Below are positions 1-8,492 of a DNA stretch of 64,000 nucleotides, piece by piece; the first letter of the stretch is position 1; every line of letters begins with the position of its first letter. The notes beneath the pieces were generated by a model that was not told the origin of the DNA, did not search any database, and saw only the letters and a list, made by a program, of their open reading frames with translations. This stretch comes from Olivibacter oleidegradans. Lineage in GTDB: Bacteria; Bacteroidota; Bacteroidia; Sphingobacteriales; Sphingobacteriaceae. Position numbers and translations under genes: made by a program. Where the stretch lies: positions 310,001 to 374,000 of the forward strand of contig NZ_JBHLWO010000002.1 of assembly GCF_042432805.1 (NCBI RefSeq), in the 5' to 3' direction.

Positions 1-362
1 ATATTTTCTAAAATAGAATTACATTGATAAATAATAAAAAACAAATTGCTCCAAAGACTTTCATTGTTACTATTATTTACGGACAATTTACTTTGACTAA
101 ATTCTAGAATAGGTGTAGACGAAGAAGTATAAACATAGTCATCTACATACAGTGCCAAATGCTTACTTGCACCGTGAACTGAAGTGCTAAAATAACTATA
201 AACACTTGTTAGGGCAGTAACAGCGGACGATGAATCTGAGAACACTATCTCGGCCTCAAGTTGATTTTGAGGCGGTGGTACCTCAATCAGATTGGAGCAG
301 GAGCAAATGGTAATAAGAGAACTTAAAACCACGGGAAGTTTAGATATTTTTTGCTTTTTCAT
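1..362 (-). CDS. susD-like: SusD/RagB-like nutrient-binding lipoprotein, N-terminal part (runs off the window)
   Basis: Reading the minus strand from the ATG at 362 gives an open frame to the window edge. The protein opens with a basic start, a hydrophobic stretch and a lipobox (ITICSC, cysteine near residue 22). It then shows the usual SusD opening, PPPQNQLEAEIVF, and a later WSNLFFIIYQCNSILENI block, which is the first TPR-like helix of SusD proteins. It starts 5 bp after the susC stop, so the two are one operon. SusD proteins sit on the outer surface and close over the SusC barrel to hand over glycans or peptides. The substrate cannot be told. Only about 120 residues are visible. Confidence 0.85.
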   Translation of the reverse strand, partial: MKKQKISKLPVVLSSLITICSCSNLIEVPPPQNQLEAEIVFSDSSSAVTALTSVYSYFSTSVHGASKHLALYVDDYVYTSSSTPILEFSQSKLSVNNSNNESLWSNLFFIIYQCNSILEN

Positions 363-367
363 TTTTA

Positions 368-3337
368 TTAAAAAGTTAGCTGTAATCCTAAAGCGTAAGA
401 TTTTACTGGAGGAATGTTTTTTGAAGATGCTGTTAACGCTCCCGACTCAGGGTCGAGAATTGCAGCGTTTTTATCCCAAAATGTAATAAGATTTTGTCCC
501 TGAAATAAAATTTTAATCCCTTTAACTTTAATTTTATTCGAAATTTCTGATGGAAGACTGTAAGAAAAGGAGACGTTCTTTAGCCTTATAAAGGACGCGT
601 TGAATATATTTGCAGATGAAGCACTATAATAGGAATCCCAAAGTGTTGTTGCTTTTGGAACATCTGTTTTTTCTCCAATTTCATTCCATCTATCGGTTGT
701 TAATCTATAGTTATTATACACGAAAACTCCAGGGTAATACTGCAAGCCCCCTTTACTCACCTGCTTTGTAAATTGGAAGAAAATGTCAAATTGAAACTCT
801 TTGAAGCTTAAAGTATTTCCAAAACCTCCGTAAAAATCTGGAGTGGATTTGCCAAGTGTATAATAGAAATAAGGTGTGGCAGATTCTTTTCCATCTTCAC
901 CAGCGTACAGAGGATTACCTGATTCAGGATCTACTCCAAGAAATTTATAACCGTAAAATCTATTAATATCATAGCCAAGTTCATATTGCATCGCATAACT
1001 CGATGTTTCAAAATTTTCAAATGACTTCAATTGATTTTTAGGTAGTGTGATGTTAAAGATTCCAGACCAATTGAAATTTCTATTTTGAATTATTTTGGCA
1101 TTAAGTTCAATTTCCCAACCTTTATTTTGGATGACAGCAGGAAGATTGGCAAGATAGGAGGAGAAACCGGTTATTTGTGGTATACTATATGAGACCAGTT
1201 GATCTCTACTTTGATTTAAAAAATAATTGGTATTTATAAGGACACGGTCTTGGAAAAAGCCAAGCTCCATTGCTAATTCTATTTTTCTGGTATTTTCCCA
1301 TCGAAAATTTGCGTTGGCAATACGGCTTGGAACAAGTCTCGGTAATCCTTGATATAATGTTGATCCAGAACTCCCATAAGTCGAAAGGTACTGGTAGTCG
1401 CTTATTTGGTCATTGCCTGTGGTACCATAACTTGCCCGTATTTTAGCGAAGCTAACAATAGGCAATGCCCATTTCAAAAATTTCTCATTACTTATTAGCC
1501 ATGCTGCACCGATAGAACCAAAATTTCCAAATTTATTGCCAGGACCAAATCTTGAAGATCCGTCTCTTCTTAAAGTTCCATTAAGAATATATCGGTCTTC
1601 AATATTAAAAGTAACCCTGCTGAAGAATGATAAATATTTATACTGTGTATAATTATTGGTTCTAGCATTGATTTCACCAGCAGAGGCCAGATTTTCCATT
1701 AAACTTTCAACGCTAAAATTACCGGCATTAATAAATTGTGCTTTGGAAGATCTATTTTGGTATGTGCCACCACCTAAAATAGTGAACAATGTTTTATTGA
1801 GCTTTGCTTGATAAGTGATCTGCGGCTCAACAATAATAGATTCACTTGAGTTGATTCCGAAATTCGTATAGTTGACCGTACCGGGATATAAGGATATTGA
1901 AGGGAATTTTTGAACTTGATCGTAGTTTGTCCTTGTATACCCTCCACTTAACTTTAAGTCTAGTCCTTCAATTAGACTATAGTTCAGATTTATATTATTA
2001 ATAAAGTTGTTAGTACTGTTTTTACTTTGAGCGTTTTGTTCAGCTAATATATTCGTACCAGCATACCAGTTATAGCTATTATCGTCATTATAAATTGGAT
2101 AATGCGGTGGCAGCAATATATTTGATGAGAGATTGGTAACAGGATTTGGTAGTTTTGTTAAATTTTGACTATAGTTGTTAGAAAGATTGATTGAGAATTT
2201 TTGGTCTGTAGACCTATAATGTAAACTAGAATTAAATCCGCCTCTACGAAAGCTGGAATTACCAATTAATATGGTACTTTCTTTCCTGTAGTTGGCACTT
2301 ATAAGAAAATTTATCTTATCGGTTCCACCTGAAAGACTTGTTTGTATGGAGCTGAAATTGCCTACATTACCTATAATATAATCAGTCCAATCCGTAGTTC
2401 TTGTTGTGTCCCATATTGTTAAATCTGGCGCATAATTAGGAGAGGTCGGATCGGAGGAAGGTATAAGACTATCATTTTGAAACGCTTCTCTACGAATTTG
2501 CAAATAGTCCTGAACATTCAGCAATCTAGGTTGATTAGCAATTTTGTTATAACCCTGAACAAAATTTACATCAAATTTCGTGTTACCAGCCTCGCCCCTT
2601 TTTGTCGTTATTAATATAACACCATTCGTACCTCTACTTCCATATATAGCTGTTGCATCTGCATCCTTTAAAATCGTTATGGATTCTATATCGTTTGGAT
2701 TTAAATTATTCAATGGGCTAATAGATCCTGCTATATTTTCTATCCCCAATCTTGAACCTTCATTAATCGTTCCTCCGTCATACGGCACCCCGTCAATGAT
2801 ATACAACGGCGCCGTCCCAGCGGCAATGGACCCTTTTCCACGGATTTGGATATTGATATTGCCTCCTGGCAAGCCATTTGTTGTTTGCACGAATACCCCT
2901 GGCATTCTTCCTGATAGTGCAGATAGAACATTCGTCACCGGTTGTGACCCAATTTCTTTAGCGGTGATTGAGGAGACACTACCCGTGTTAAAGCGTCTGC
3001 TTGTCTCACCATAGCCGATTACAACAGCTTCATCCAATGTGTTTTCTTGGGGCGAAAGACTTATGGTATAGTATGCAGTTGATGAGATATCAAAAGAAAC
3101 TTCCTTACTTTGAAAACCTAGAAAGGTGACATTTAATACTCCCTTACTTTTGTCTGTATTTATAGTAAAATTTCCGTTCCGGTCCGTTTTCGTCGAAGCG
3201 GCGTTTATTTGTATTGTAGCCCCCGACAGCGAAGAACTATCAACCGCCGAGTGTACACGCCCTGTTATAGAATGCATCTGACTACAAACAATGTGAGTAG
3301 AAAAGAGGATAACTAAAGAGAATAAGAGATTTTTCAC
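368..3337 (-). CDS. susC-like: SusC/RagA-family TonB-linked outer-membrane transporter
   Basis: This 989-residue protein has a signal peptide (about 1-19) and an N-terminal carboxypeptidase-regulatory-like domain (about 24-95). A TonB-box-like stretch (EAVVIGYGE) follows, then a plug domain with the family hallmarks APLYIIDGVPYDG and IESITILKDADATAIYGSRG, and a long beta-barrel ending in an aromatic residue (QLTF). It imports an oligosaccharide or peptide across the outer membrane using TonB energy, with the SusD partner that starts 5 bp downstream. No SusR-like regulator, sigma/anti-sigma pair or glycoside hydrolase is next to it in the window, so the substrate is unknown. Its leader carries a large nested palindrome (3377-3460). 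Confidence 0.93.
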   Translation of the reverse strand: MKNLLFSLVILFSTHIVCSQMHSITGRVHSAVDSSSLSGATIQINAASTKTDRNGNFTINTDKSKGVLNVTFLGFQSKEVSFDISSTAYYTISLSPQENTLDEAVVIGYGETSRRFNTGSVSSITAKEIGSQPVTNVLSALSGRMPGVFVQTTNGLPGGNINIQIRGKGSIAAGTAPLYIIDGVPYDGGTINEGSRLGIENIAGSISPLNNLNPNDIESITILKDADATAIYGSRGTNGVILITTKRGEAGNTKFDVNFVQGYNKIANQPRLLNVQDYLQIRREAFQNDSLIPSSDPTSPNYAPDLTIWDTTRTTDWTDYIIGNVGNFSSIQTSLSGGTDKINFLISANYRKESTILIGNSSFRRGGFNSSLHYRSTDQKFSINLSNNYSQNLTKLPNPVTNLSSNILLPPHYPIYNDDNSYNWYAGTNILAEQNAQSKNSTNNFINNINLNYSLIEGLDLKLSGGYTRTNYDQVQKFPSISLYPGTVNYTNFGINSSESIIVEPQITYQAKLNKTLFTILGGGTYQNRSSKAQFINAGNFSVESLMENLASAGEINARTNNYTQYKYLSFFSRVTFNIEDRYILNGTLRRDGSSRFGPGNKFGNFGSIGAAWLISNEKFLKWALPIVSFAKIRASYGTTGNDQISDYQYLSTYGSSGSTLYQGLPRLVPSRIANANFRWENTRKIELAMELGFFQDRVLINTNYFLNQSRDQLVSYSIPQITGFSSYLANLPAVIQNKGWEIELNAKIIQNRNFNWSGIFNITLPKNQLKSFENFETSSYAMQYELGYDINRFYGYKFLGVDPESGNPLYAGEDGKESATPYFYYTLGKSTPDFYGGFGNTLSFKEFQFDIFFQFTKQVSKGGLQYYPGVFVYNNYRLTTDRWNEIGEKTDVPKATTLWDSYYSASSANIFNASFIRLKNVSFSYSLPSEISNKIKVKGIKILFQGQNLITFWDKNAAILDPESGALTASSKNIPPVKSYALGLQLTF

Positions 3338-3376
3338 TGGATAAACGCTCCTTTCTCTGATGTTATATTTCTTTCA

Positions 3377-3460
3377 GTGTTTGTTTGAAGTATAAAGACC
3401 GCCTTGGCGGCAGGCTCATGTCGCAATAGAGCCTGCACTTCCTTGGCGGCAAACAAACAC
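3377..3460 (-). promoter_or_regulatory. Nested inverted repeats in the susC leader
   Basis: Outer arms are GTGTTTGTTTG (3377-3387) and CAAACAAACAC (3450-3460), a perfect 11-bp match. Inside are GCAGGCTC (3410-3417) and GAGCCTGC (3429-3436), a perfect 8-bp match, and two copies of CTTGGCGGC. The block lies 40-123 bp ahead of the susC ATG, so in the mRNA it would form a long stem with a stem-loop on top. A role in susCD expression is inference. Confidence 0.5.
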
Positions 3461-3687
3461 AGTTCGTTATATTGATTGGTAATGGTGTTAATAAATTGGT
3501 TAGGGCATAAAAATCCCATTATGAAATTTAAATTCATTTCTTTTACTCATTAGGTTGGTTAAGAATAAATACGCTTTTAGGTATGATGTAAAAGAAAAAT
3601 TTTTATACAGGGGATTTAATGATGTTCTTATAGAGGTTCTTAAGATTTGAACATTTCTGCTTAAATAATGGCATATTGAGGAGATAC

Positions 3688-4296
3688 CTATTTTGCATAG
3701 CATTCTCCTTTCTTTTTTATCAATGGTTTTACAGTTTCTTCTTTAAAGGAAGTATATAAGGCAAAAAGAAGGTGCTTTAAATCCCCTTTGAACTTGACCG
3801 TTTCATTACGATCAGAAGTTTCGCTCTTAAGAGAGGCCAAAAGGTCTAGCGCTTCCTTTAGTCCATAACGGACGAAAAAACGTGTTAGGATATCTGCGGG
3901 TTGTGGTTGTTTGCCTGAAAGTAGCTTTATTAATTTATTGTCTATATATTGGTCATAGTTGAATCTCTTTTCAATGTGTTCGGCGGTCGGTTCTCTTTCA
4001 AAAAAAGGTTGGCATAATAGGGATTTAGATTCTTTTAAATTATGGTTTCTTTGCGGGATTTGGTGTGTTTTAAATGCGGCTTCGGTAGGCTGTATTTCGA
4101 TTAACAATTTATTGCATCTTTCTAGAAACGAAACAAGGGAATATTTTCGATTGTCGCTGATTCCGGATTTTTCATCAATAGCGCAAATTGAGATAATATC
4201 ATACAATAGCTCCGAATGAATACCGAAGGGATATTCATTAAAGAAATCTTTAATTGTTTGGTAGGCAAATTGCGATATTTGGTTATCAATGGTCAT
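3688..4296 (-). CDS. Hypothetical protein
   Basis: The open frame extends back to 4353, but its first codons overlap a palindrome-rich stretch. A start at the ATG at 4296 (MTIDNQISQFAYQTIKDF) is more natural and gives about 202 residues. The protein looks soluble and helical with many charged residues, has no signal peptide or membrane segment, and ends in a Lys-rich tail. I recognise no family. It is followed after about 350 bp by susC on the same strand, with the susC leader structure in between, so it is probably a separate unit. The steady amino-acid composition argues for a real gene. Confidence 0.5.
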   Translation of the reverse strand: MTIDNQISQFAYQTIKDFFNEYPFGIHSELLYDIISICAIDEKSGISDNRKYSLVSFLERCNKLLIEIQPTEAAFKTHQIPQRNHNLKESKSLLCQPFFEREPTAEHIEKRFNYDQYIDNKLIKLLSGKQPQPADILTRFFVRYGLKEALDLLASLKSETSDRNETVKFKGDLKHLLFALYTSFKEETVKPLIKKKGECYAK

Positions 4297-4329
4297 TATC
4301 ATTAATCGTGATAACGAGCCTATTAGACT

Positions 4330-4545
4330 ATGTGTGAAGGACTGGAAGCCCACCGCTGTCTAAGACCGCGAGGCTCTGGTAAGCCACTACTTCTTGCGAA
4401 ATAGCTCCTGTCAGAGACGCAAGTGGGCTTCCGGCCCTATATTGATCTATAGAAACCGGACGCTTTCACTCACACTCGCAGGATTGAAATTTACCAGATT
4501 TCGCGGCGAGGCTCGAAAGCAGTCCTTACTTTAAGACTGCAAATG
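4330..4545 (-). ncRNA. Candidate structured RNA (palindrome-rich, unassigned)
   Basis: Several nested complementary arms occur here without a convincing reading frame. GGAAGCCCAC (4344-4353) pairs with GTGGGCTTCC (4423-4432). CTTGCG (4393-4398) pairs with CGCAAG (4418-4423). CCGG...CTATA (4431-4441) pairs with TATAG...CCGG (4447-4460). GCAGTC pairs with GACTGC near 4519-4540. The block is more GC-rich than its AT-rich surroundings. Arms of the GAAGCCCAC/GTGGGCTTC type are also seen at the ends of IS200/IS605-type elements, so a leftover omega-type RNA is possible, but no TnpB or IscB gene is present. Strand is uncertain. Confidence 0.3.
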
Positions 4546-4749
4546 TACTATCTTTATATTTAGCATAAAAATTTATTGAACGGCTAAAACTCAGCTCATT
4601 CATAATATTAATGCTTATCTTACTTAAAAAATCCTTCTTAGATTTTTGTAATGCTAATATGATGAATTACATGTACCTCTGTGAATTTATTTCATTTTGT
4701 GTTTGTAATTTAGATTTTGTAACTTAGAGGAACAATTTAAATTATCGTT

Positions 4750-5163
4750 ATGGAAACTAAGCTTGAACAAACAAAAATTTTTGCAACTATCGGGGCTAAC
4801 CTTCATACAGTCAGAAACGCAAAGAAAAAGACGCTTGAAGCAGTTGCTTCTGATCTTAATATTACCCATCCCGTTCTTAGTAAAATTGAGAATGGTAGAT
4901 ATCCTGGTTTAAGTCTGGCCTTGCTTTTTACATTGTGTGAGTATTATGGGGTGACTTTTGAGCAAATTTTGGATATAAATGGTTCAAAAATTTTCAATTA
5001 TTCACAATACATCAATCAACCTACTGGAAATCATACGTTAAACAATCAGATAGGTGATGGTTATGAAATTGCCATTAAAGCCTATAAAGAGCAAATTCAG
5101 CAATTGCAAGACCAAAATCAGCTACTAATAACTTCTTTGTTAGATAAACAACAAAAAAAATAA
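4750..5163 (+). CDS. XRE-family helix-turn-helix regulator, copy 1
   Basis: This 137-residue protein has an N-terminal Cro/C1-type helix-turn-helix (about 10-70: IGANLHTVRNAKKKTLEAVA, then LSKIENGRYPGLSLALL). The C-terminal tail is a Gln-rich coiled coil (AYKEQIQQLQDQNQLL) that probably makes dimers. A second gene of the same size and build follows 31 bp downstream (ATG at 5195), and a fragment of a third lies at 6521. XRE proteins in such islands usually repress neighbouring stress or defence genes. The target is not known. An AT-rich region with TTTG-rich motifs lies just upstream, but no clean promoter is visible. Confidence 0.85.
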   Translation: METKLEQTKIFATIGANLHTVRNAKKKTLEAVASDLNITHPVLSKIENGRYPGLSLALLFTLCEYYGVTFEQILDINGSKIFNYSQYINQPTGNHTLNNQIGDGYEIAIKAYKEQIQQLQDQNQLLITSLLDKQQKK

Positions 5164-5194
5164 CGATATTTAAACAAGTATAAATTTGAAGAAA

Positions 5195-5599
5195 ATGTTA
5201 GACAAAATAGACTTAGACATCTTAGCCCTTACTATTGGAAAAAATATTTCAGCTTATAGAACTTTTCGCAAAGAAGCAATTGAAGTTACCGCACGTGAAT
5301 TGAATCTTGACATTGAAACACTTCAAGAGATTGAAAAAGGAGCATTTTCAGGCCTCAACTTAAATCTGATCGTAGATATTGCAAATTATTTCAATGTTAC
5401 CTTACAGCAGCTTTTAAATCTTCAGATTGTACAGGTTTTTAACCATAGTCAAAATGTTTTACCCGGAGAAAGAAAGGTAATTCTGAAAAATGAACAAAGA
5501 GATGGTTATACGTTCTATATAAATGATTTAAAGGAAGTTATTTTTCAAAAAGAAGAAAAAATAAAGGAACTTGAGTTGAAATTGTCCGAGTACAAATAA
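5195..5599 (+). CDS. XRE-family helix-turn-helix regulator, copy 2
   Basis: A paralogue of the preceding gene: an N-terminal helix-turn-helix (about 10-65, IGKNISAYRTFRKEAIEVTA then LQEIEKGAFSGLNLNLI), a linker with NHSQN matching NYSQY in copy 1, and a charged C-terminal coiled coil. The frame opens at a TTG (5186), but the ATG at 5195 is preferred. The degraded third copy at 6521 begins with the same ATG and the same MLD-IDL-ILAL pattern. That gives 134 residues. The helix-turn-helix has drifted from the consensus (acidic residues in place of the usual polar ones), so DNA binding is likely but not certain. A hairpin terminator follows. Confidence 0.8.
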   Translation: MLDKIDLDILALTIGKNISAYRTFRKEAIEVTARELNLDIETLQEIEKGAFSGLNLNLIVDIANYFNVTLQQLLNLQIVQVFNHSQNVLPGERKVILKNEQRDGYTFYINDLKEVIFQKEEKIKELELKLSEYK

Positions 5600-5622
5600 T
5601 TTCAATCTTTTTGATAACTAAA

Positions 5623-5646
5623 AAAGCCATCCCAAAAGATGGCTTT
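5623..5646. terminator. Bidirectional hairpin terminator
   Basis: AAAGCCATC (5623-5631) and GATGGCTTT (5638-5646) form a perfect 9-bp stem with a 6-nt loop. A-rich and T-rich flanks suit termination from both sides: the XRE pair from the left and the Rpn gene from the right. A near-copy of this hairpin sits at 8437-8469. Confidence 0.75.
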
Positions 5647-5672
5647 CGTTATTATATCTATTATGAAAAAGA

Positions 5673-6506
5673 TTACAACTTCTCGATTTCTTCAATGGGA
5701 AGCTTAGTGGTTTTTGCAATGAAGTCAAGTGCCAAACCTTCTTTTTTTAGCTCACGGGCAATATCAATAGCTTTCTTATGCTTGCCTTTTGCTTCTCCTT
5801 TTGCCTCACCTTTGCGATAAAGAAAATCTTTCTCTTCCTTAAAAAATTTGCTTACTGTTTCCATAGCTTTTTCAAATTGTTGTTCCAGACTGCTACGTAA
5901 TTGTACAAAGATACGTAATTGCTTGAAATACCTGCTCTCTGCAAAATCTCCTGTTGTATGCGATTTCACGCCCTCGATAATCTCTTTTACAACAAGATAA
6001 CTGTCACCACTTCCAAAGTTACCTAAAATTCCCAACATTTTTACTTCCGGATTGTCAGATTTTAGAAATAGGCGATAATTTGCTTTTCGAACGGAAATAA
6101 GCTCATAGCTAAATTTCATGTGGACTGTATCTATTTCCGTGGACATTCGTGGATCGGCATCCCCCAAAAAAACAACATACTGCCGTATCGGAAGACGATA
6201 CCTGCGCGCCAGCATGGCGTAATACTCAAGCATCCGAAAAACCATATCACTCTCCTCTTTTACCTGAAATTCCACATGCAGTACAAATGTATTGCCCGCC
6301 ACATCTGTTACTTTCTTTAAGGCGTCGGGCTTCCTTTCTTTTGTATGTTGAACATCATCCGGTAGCTCTTCACTTTTGACTATGTCTAGACCCAAAATCT
6401 CCTTAATAATGACGGGAAGGGTGATTTCAAGATTTTCTCGCAGTATTTTGTCGTATTGGTTTGTCTGCCTGCGGCTTTGGTTCTCCTTTTTATCGGGCAT
6501 GTACAA
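5673..6506 (-). CDS. Rpn-family recombination-promoting nuclease / PD-(D/E)XK transposase-like protein
   Basis: This 277-residue protein opens with a KENQSRRQTNQYDKILREN stretch. Its PD-(D/E)XK-type core shows ERKPDAL and, about 20 residues on, LHVEFQV, the expected D...E-x-Q pattern of the Rpn/YhgA-like family, followed by MVFRMLEYYAMLARRY. The tail carries the Gly-Glu-Ala-Lys repeats (RKGEAKGEAKGKHKKAI) and a small helical LALDFIAKTTKLPIEEI end common to Bacteroidota members. Such proteins are linked to recA-independent recombination and phage defence. The 3' end of a second copy is preserved at 8493-8610. There is no partner gene on the same strand. Confidence 0.8.
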   Translation of the reverse strand: MYMPDKKENQSRRQTNQYDKILRENLEITLPVIIKEILGLDIVKSEELPDDVQHTKERKPDALKKVTDVAGNTFVLHVEFQVKEESDMVFRMLEYYAMLARRYRLPIRQYVVFLGDADPRMSTEIDTVHMKFSYELISVRKANYRLFLKSDNPEVKMLGILGNFGSGDSYLVVKEIIEGVKSHTTGDFAESRYFKQLRIFVQLRSSLEQQFEKAMETVSKFFKEEKDFLYRKGEAKGEAKGKHKKAIDIARELKKEGLALDFIAKTTKLPIEEIEKL

Positions 6507-6520
6507 AGTTAGGGATTTTT

Positions 6521-6610
6521 ATGTTAGACGGAATAGATTTATCTATATTAGCTCTTGTTGTTAAGAAAAATATTACGAAGACGAACGGTTGGTGTTACGG
6601 CAAACGGTAA
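6521..6610 (+). pseudogene. 5' fragment of a third XRE regulator copy
   Basis: The frame from ATG 6521 reads MLDGIDLSILALVVKKNITK and stops after 29 codons. It aligns with the start of copy 2 (MLDKIDLDILALTIGKNIS), differing at only a few positions, then loses similarity. It lies just ahead of the Rpn gene's start on the opposite strand. It is best read as the truncated head of a duplicated regulator, left by a rearrangement that brought in the ATPase pair downstream. Confidence 0.6.
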
Positions 6611-6683
6611 GAATAAAAGTAGACCTGATAAAAAATTTCTAAAAGTTTAAAGGTATGCTCATACATATTGCCTATAAAATGAA

Positions 6684-7841
6684 ATGGAGAATATCAAGAT
6701 AAACAAACTGGGACCTATCGGCAACGCTGATGTCAATTTTGGAAGTTTAACAGTCCTTGTCGGACCACATGCAAGTGGTAAAGGTATTTTACTCCAATTG
6801 ATAAAATTATTGGTTGATAAGGAGCAGATCAGACAGACTATCGAGCAATATGGATACGTTTGGGGAACGGACGTCCACTCAATATTGGATCGGTACTTTG
6901 GTGAAGGTATGTCCCGCATATTGGGTGATGACTCTACTATAGAGTTTGATGGAAAAGATTGCCCGCTTGCCGAATTATTGCCAGAGGTAAACGATAAATT
7001 GAAACCTGCAGCAGAAACCTTATTTTATATTCCAGCTCAACGGGTGGTATGCCTTCAGAACGGATGGCCACGTTTCTTCACGGACTATGAAGACTCTGTG
7101 CCTTATGTGCTCCGGCATTTCAGTGAAACATTACGCCATTTTCTGGAAAGTAGTACAGGCCCTTCAGGTGATGTCATTTTTCCGCAAAATCAACGGTTAA
7201 GAACACCATTAAGGGATTCTTTTAATGATAGTATTTTTCACGATGGAAAAATTACTTTGGATCAGCGTGTTAAAAAGCGCTTCAAATTGAACGTCAGCGG
7301 TTCAAGTATTCCTTACATGGCATGGAGTGCTGGACAAAAGGAGTTTATGCCGTTATTATTGAGCTTTTACTGGCTCTGTCCGTCATCATTAGCAGGCCGA
7401 AAGGAACATGTTAAATATGTAATCATCGAAGAACCGGAAATGGGGTTGCATCCGCAAGCTATTGAGTCTGTAATCTTACAGGTGATCGATCTACTTTCGC
7501 GAGATTATAAGGTAATCATTTCGACCCATTCGCCTGTATTGCTGGAGTTTGCATGGGCTTTCCAATATCTGAAGAAATCAAAGGCTGGGGACAGTTTATT
7601 GGCTGAACTGTTTAATCTTCCTCTATCGGAAAGTGTAAACGAACTTTTTAAGGGTATCCTTAGAACAAAAACGATACAGACCTATTATTTCGATAGGGTA
7701 AATGATAAGGTCGATATTAAGGACATATCTACTTTGGACGCTGGCAATGCAGATCCTTCCGTAGCCGAATGGGGAGGCTTGTCTTCCTTTAGTTCAAAGG
7801 CCTCCGATATCATCTCAAGGGTAATGTCACAAGAAGCTTGA
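6684..7841 (+). CDS. AAA/ABC-type ATPase (AAA_21, OLD-like) of a probable two-gene defence pair
   Basis: This 385-residue ATPase has an SMC/ABC-like head. The P-loop is GPHASGKG (about 27-34; the last position is Gly instead of the usual Ser/Thr). The ABC signature is SAGQKE (about 214), Walker B is VIIEEPEMGLHPQ (about 246), and the H-switch is STHSP (about 280). There is no coiled coil and no Toprim domain, so it is shorter than OLD nucleases. The next gene overlaps or nearly touches it, a layout seen in defence pairs where an ATPase senses infection and licenses a small effector. Assignment to a named system is not possible. The altered P-loop may affect magnesium binding. Confidence 0.75.
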   Translation: MENIKINKLGPIGNADVNFGSLTVLVGPHASGKGILLQLIKLLVDKEQIRQTIEQYGYVWGTDVHSILDRYFGEGMSRILGDDSTIEFDGKDCPLAELLPEVNDKLKPAAETLFYIPAQRVVCLQNGWPRFFTDYEDSVPYVLRHFSETLRHFLESSTGPSGDVIFPQNQRLRTPLRDSFNDSIFHDGKITLDQRVKKRFKLNVSGSSIPYMAWSAGQKEFMPLLLSFYWLCPSSLAGRKEHVKYVIIEEPEMGLHPQAIESVILQVIDLLSRDYKVIISTHSPVLLEFAWAFQYLKKSKAGDSLLAELFNLPLSESVNELFKGILRTKTIQTYYFDRVNDKVDIKDISTLDAGNADPSVAEWGGLSSFSSKASDIISRVMSQEA

Positions 7842-7861
7842 ATTTACCAACACAATCTATT

Positions 7862-8308
7862 ATGATATTCAAAAAAGCTGTTACCGCAACACCTGATATT
7901 CGTATGTGTTTCCAGAAAGGATTAAAAGCCTTAGGCGGCAATAGTCGGAAAATTTCTTTGGCAGATAATTCAAAATGTGAAGGAAGCTTGGATATTGACA
8001 ACTGCACCCGCACGCTGTATCCTCAGAGCAATCGATGGGATTATTGCTTTTGCTACAGAAATGAAATTTACTTCGTGGAAGTTCATACAGCGAATACTAC
8101 AGAAGTTTCTACAGTAATTCGGAAATTACAATGGTTGAAAGATTGGTTAAACCATCAAGCTCCAGAGCTTAACAAGTTAAAAGCAAGTAGCAGACATCCT
8201 TTTTATTGGATTCAGTCGTCAAAGTTTAATATTCCGGCTACTTCAAAACAATTCAGAACGGTTGTTCAGGCTGGGATTAAGCCTATCCCAGCACTAAAAC
8301 TTCCATAA
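7862..8308 (+). CDS. Small partner of the AAA ATPase, possible nuclease or effector
   Basis: The frame can open at a TTG (7838) overlapping the ATPase stop. The ATG at 7862 gives 148 residues and a spacing of 20 bp. The only striking block is RWDYCFCY followed about 10 residues later by IYFVEVHTANTTEV. A D...E-x-H arrangement with flanking beta-strands resembles a degenerate PD-(D/E)XK core, with His in the Lys position. The rest is helical and basic. Tight coupling to the ATPase suggests joint function, most simply effector and sensor. The nuclease reading is inference; a structural or inhibitory role cannot be excluded. Confidence 0.6.
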   Translation: MIFKKAVTATPDIRMCFQKGLKALGGNSRKISLADNSKCEGSLDIDNCTRTLYPQSNRWDYCFCYRNEIYFVEVHTANTTEVSTVIRKLQWLKDWLNHQAPELNKLKASSRHPFYWIQSSKFNIPATSKQFRTVVQAGIKPIPALKLP

Positions 8309-8436
8309 CTATAAATGTTGAATTAGCAAAGCGTTATAGAAAATAGTATTCACTATAGAGGATCTTATAAGCTCTTTTTAGTAAGGTTGATTTTTCTAAG
8401 AATTTTATTTATCTGAGTATCGTAATCTTTTTATGC

Positions 8437-8469
8437 ACAAAAGCCATCTTTTTATTGGATGGCTTTTGT
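8437..8469. terminator. Hairpin terminator (copy of the one at 5623)
   Basis: ACAAAAGCCATC (8437-8448) pairs perfectly with GATGGCTTTTGT (8458-8469) over 12 bp, with a T-rich loop and T-rich flank. It lies after the ATPase pair on the plus strand and after the Rpn/dinB remnants on the minus strand. Confidence 0.7.
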
Positions 8470-8492
8470 TATTATATCTATTATGAAAAAGA

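Noticed and set aside
3334..3703. Two 67-codon minus-strand frames between susC and the next gene
   Set aside because: They cover the susC leader palindrome, have random composition and lack gene-like start context.
4330..4545. Possible CRISPR, retron or tRNA
   Set aside because: No regular spacer-repeat order, no reverse transcriptase beside it and no cloverleaf. Kept only as a candidate structured RNA.
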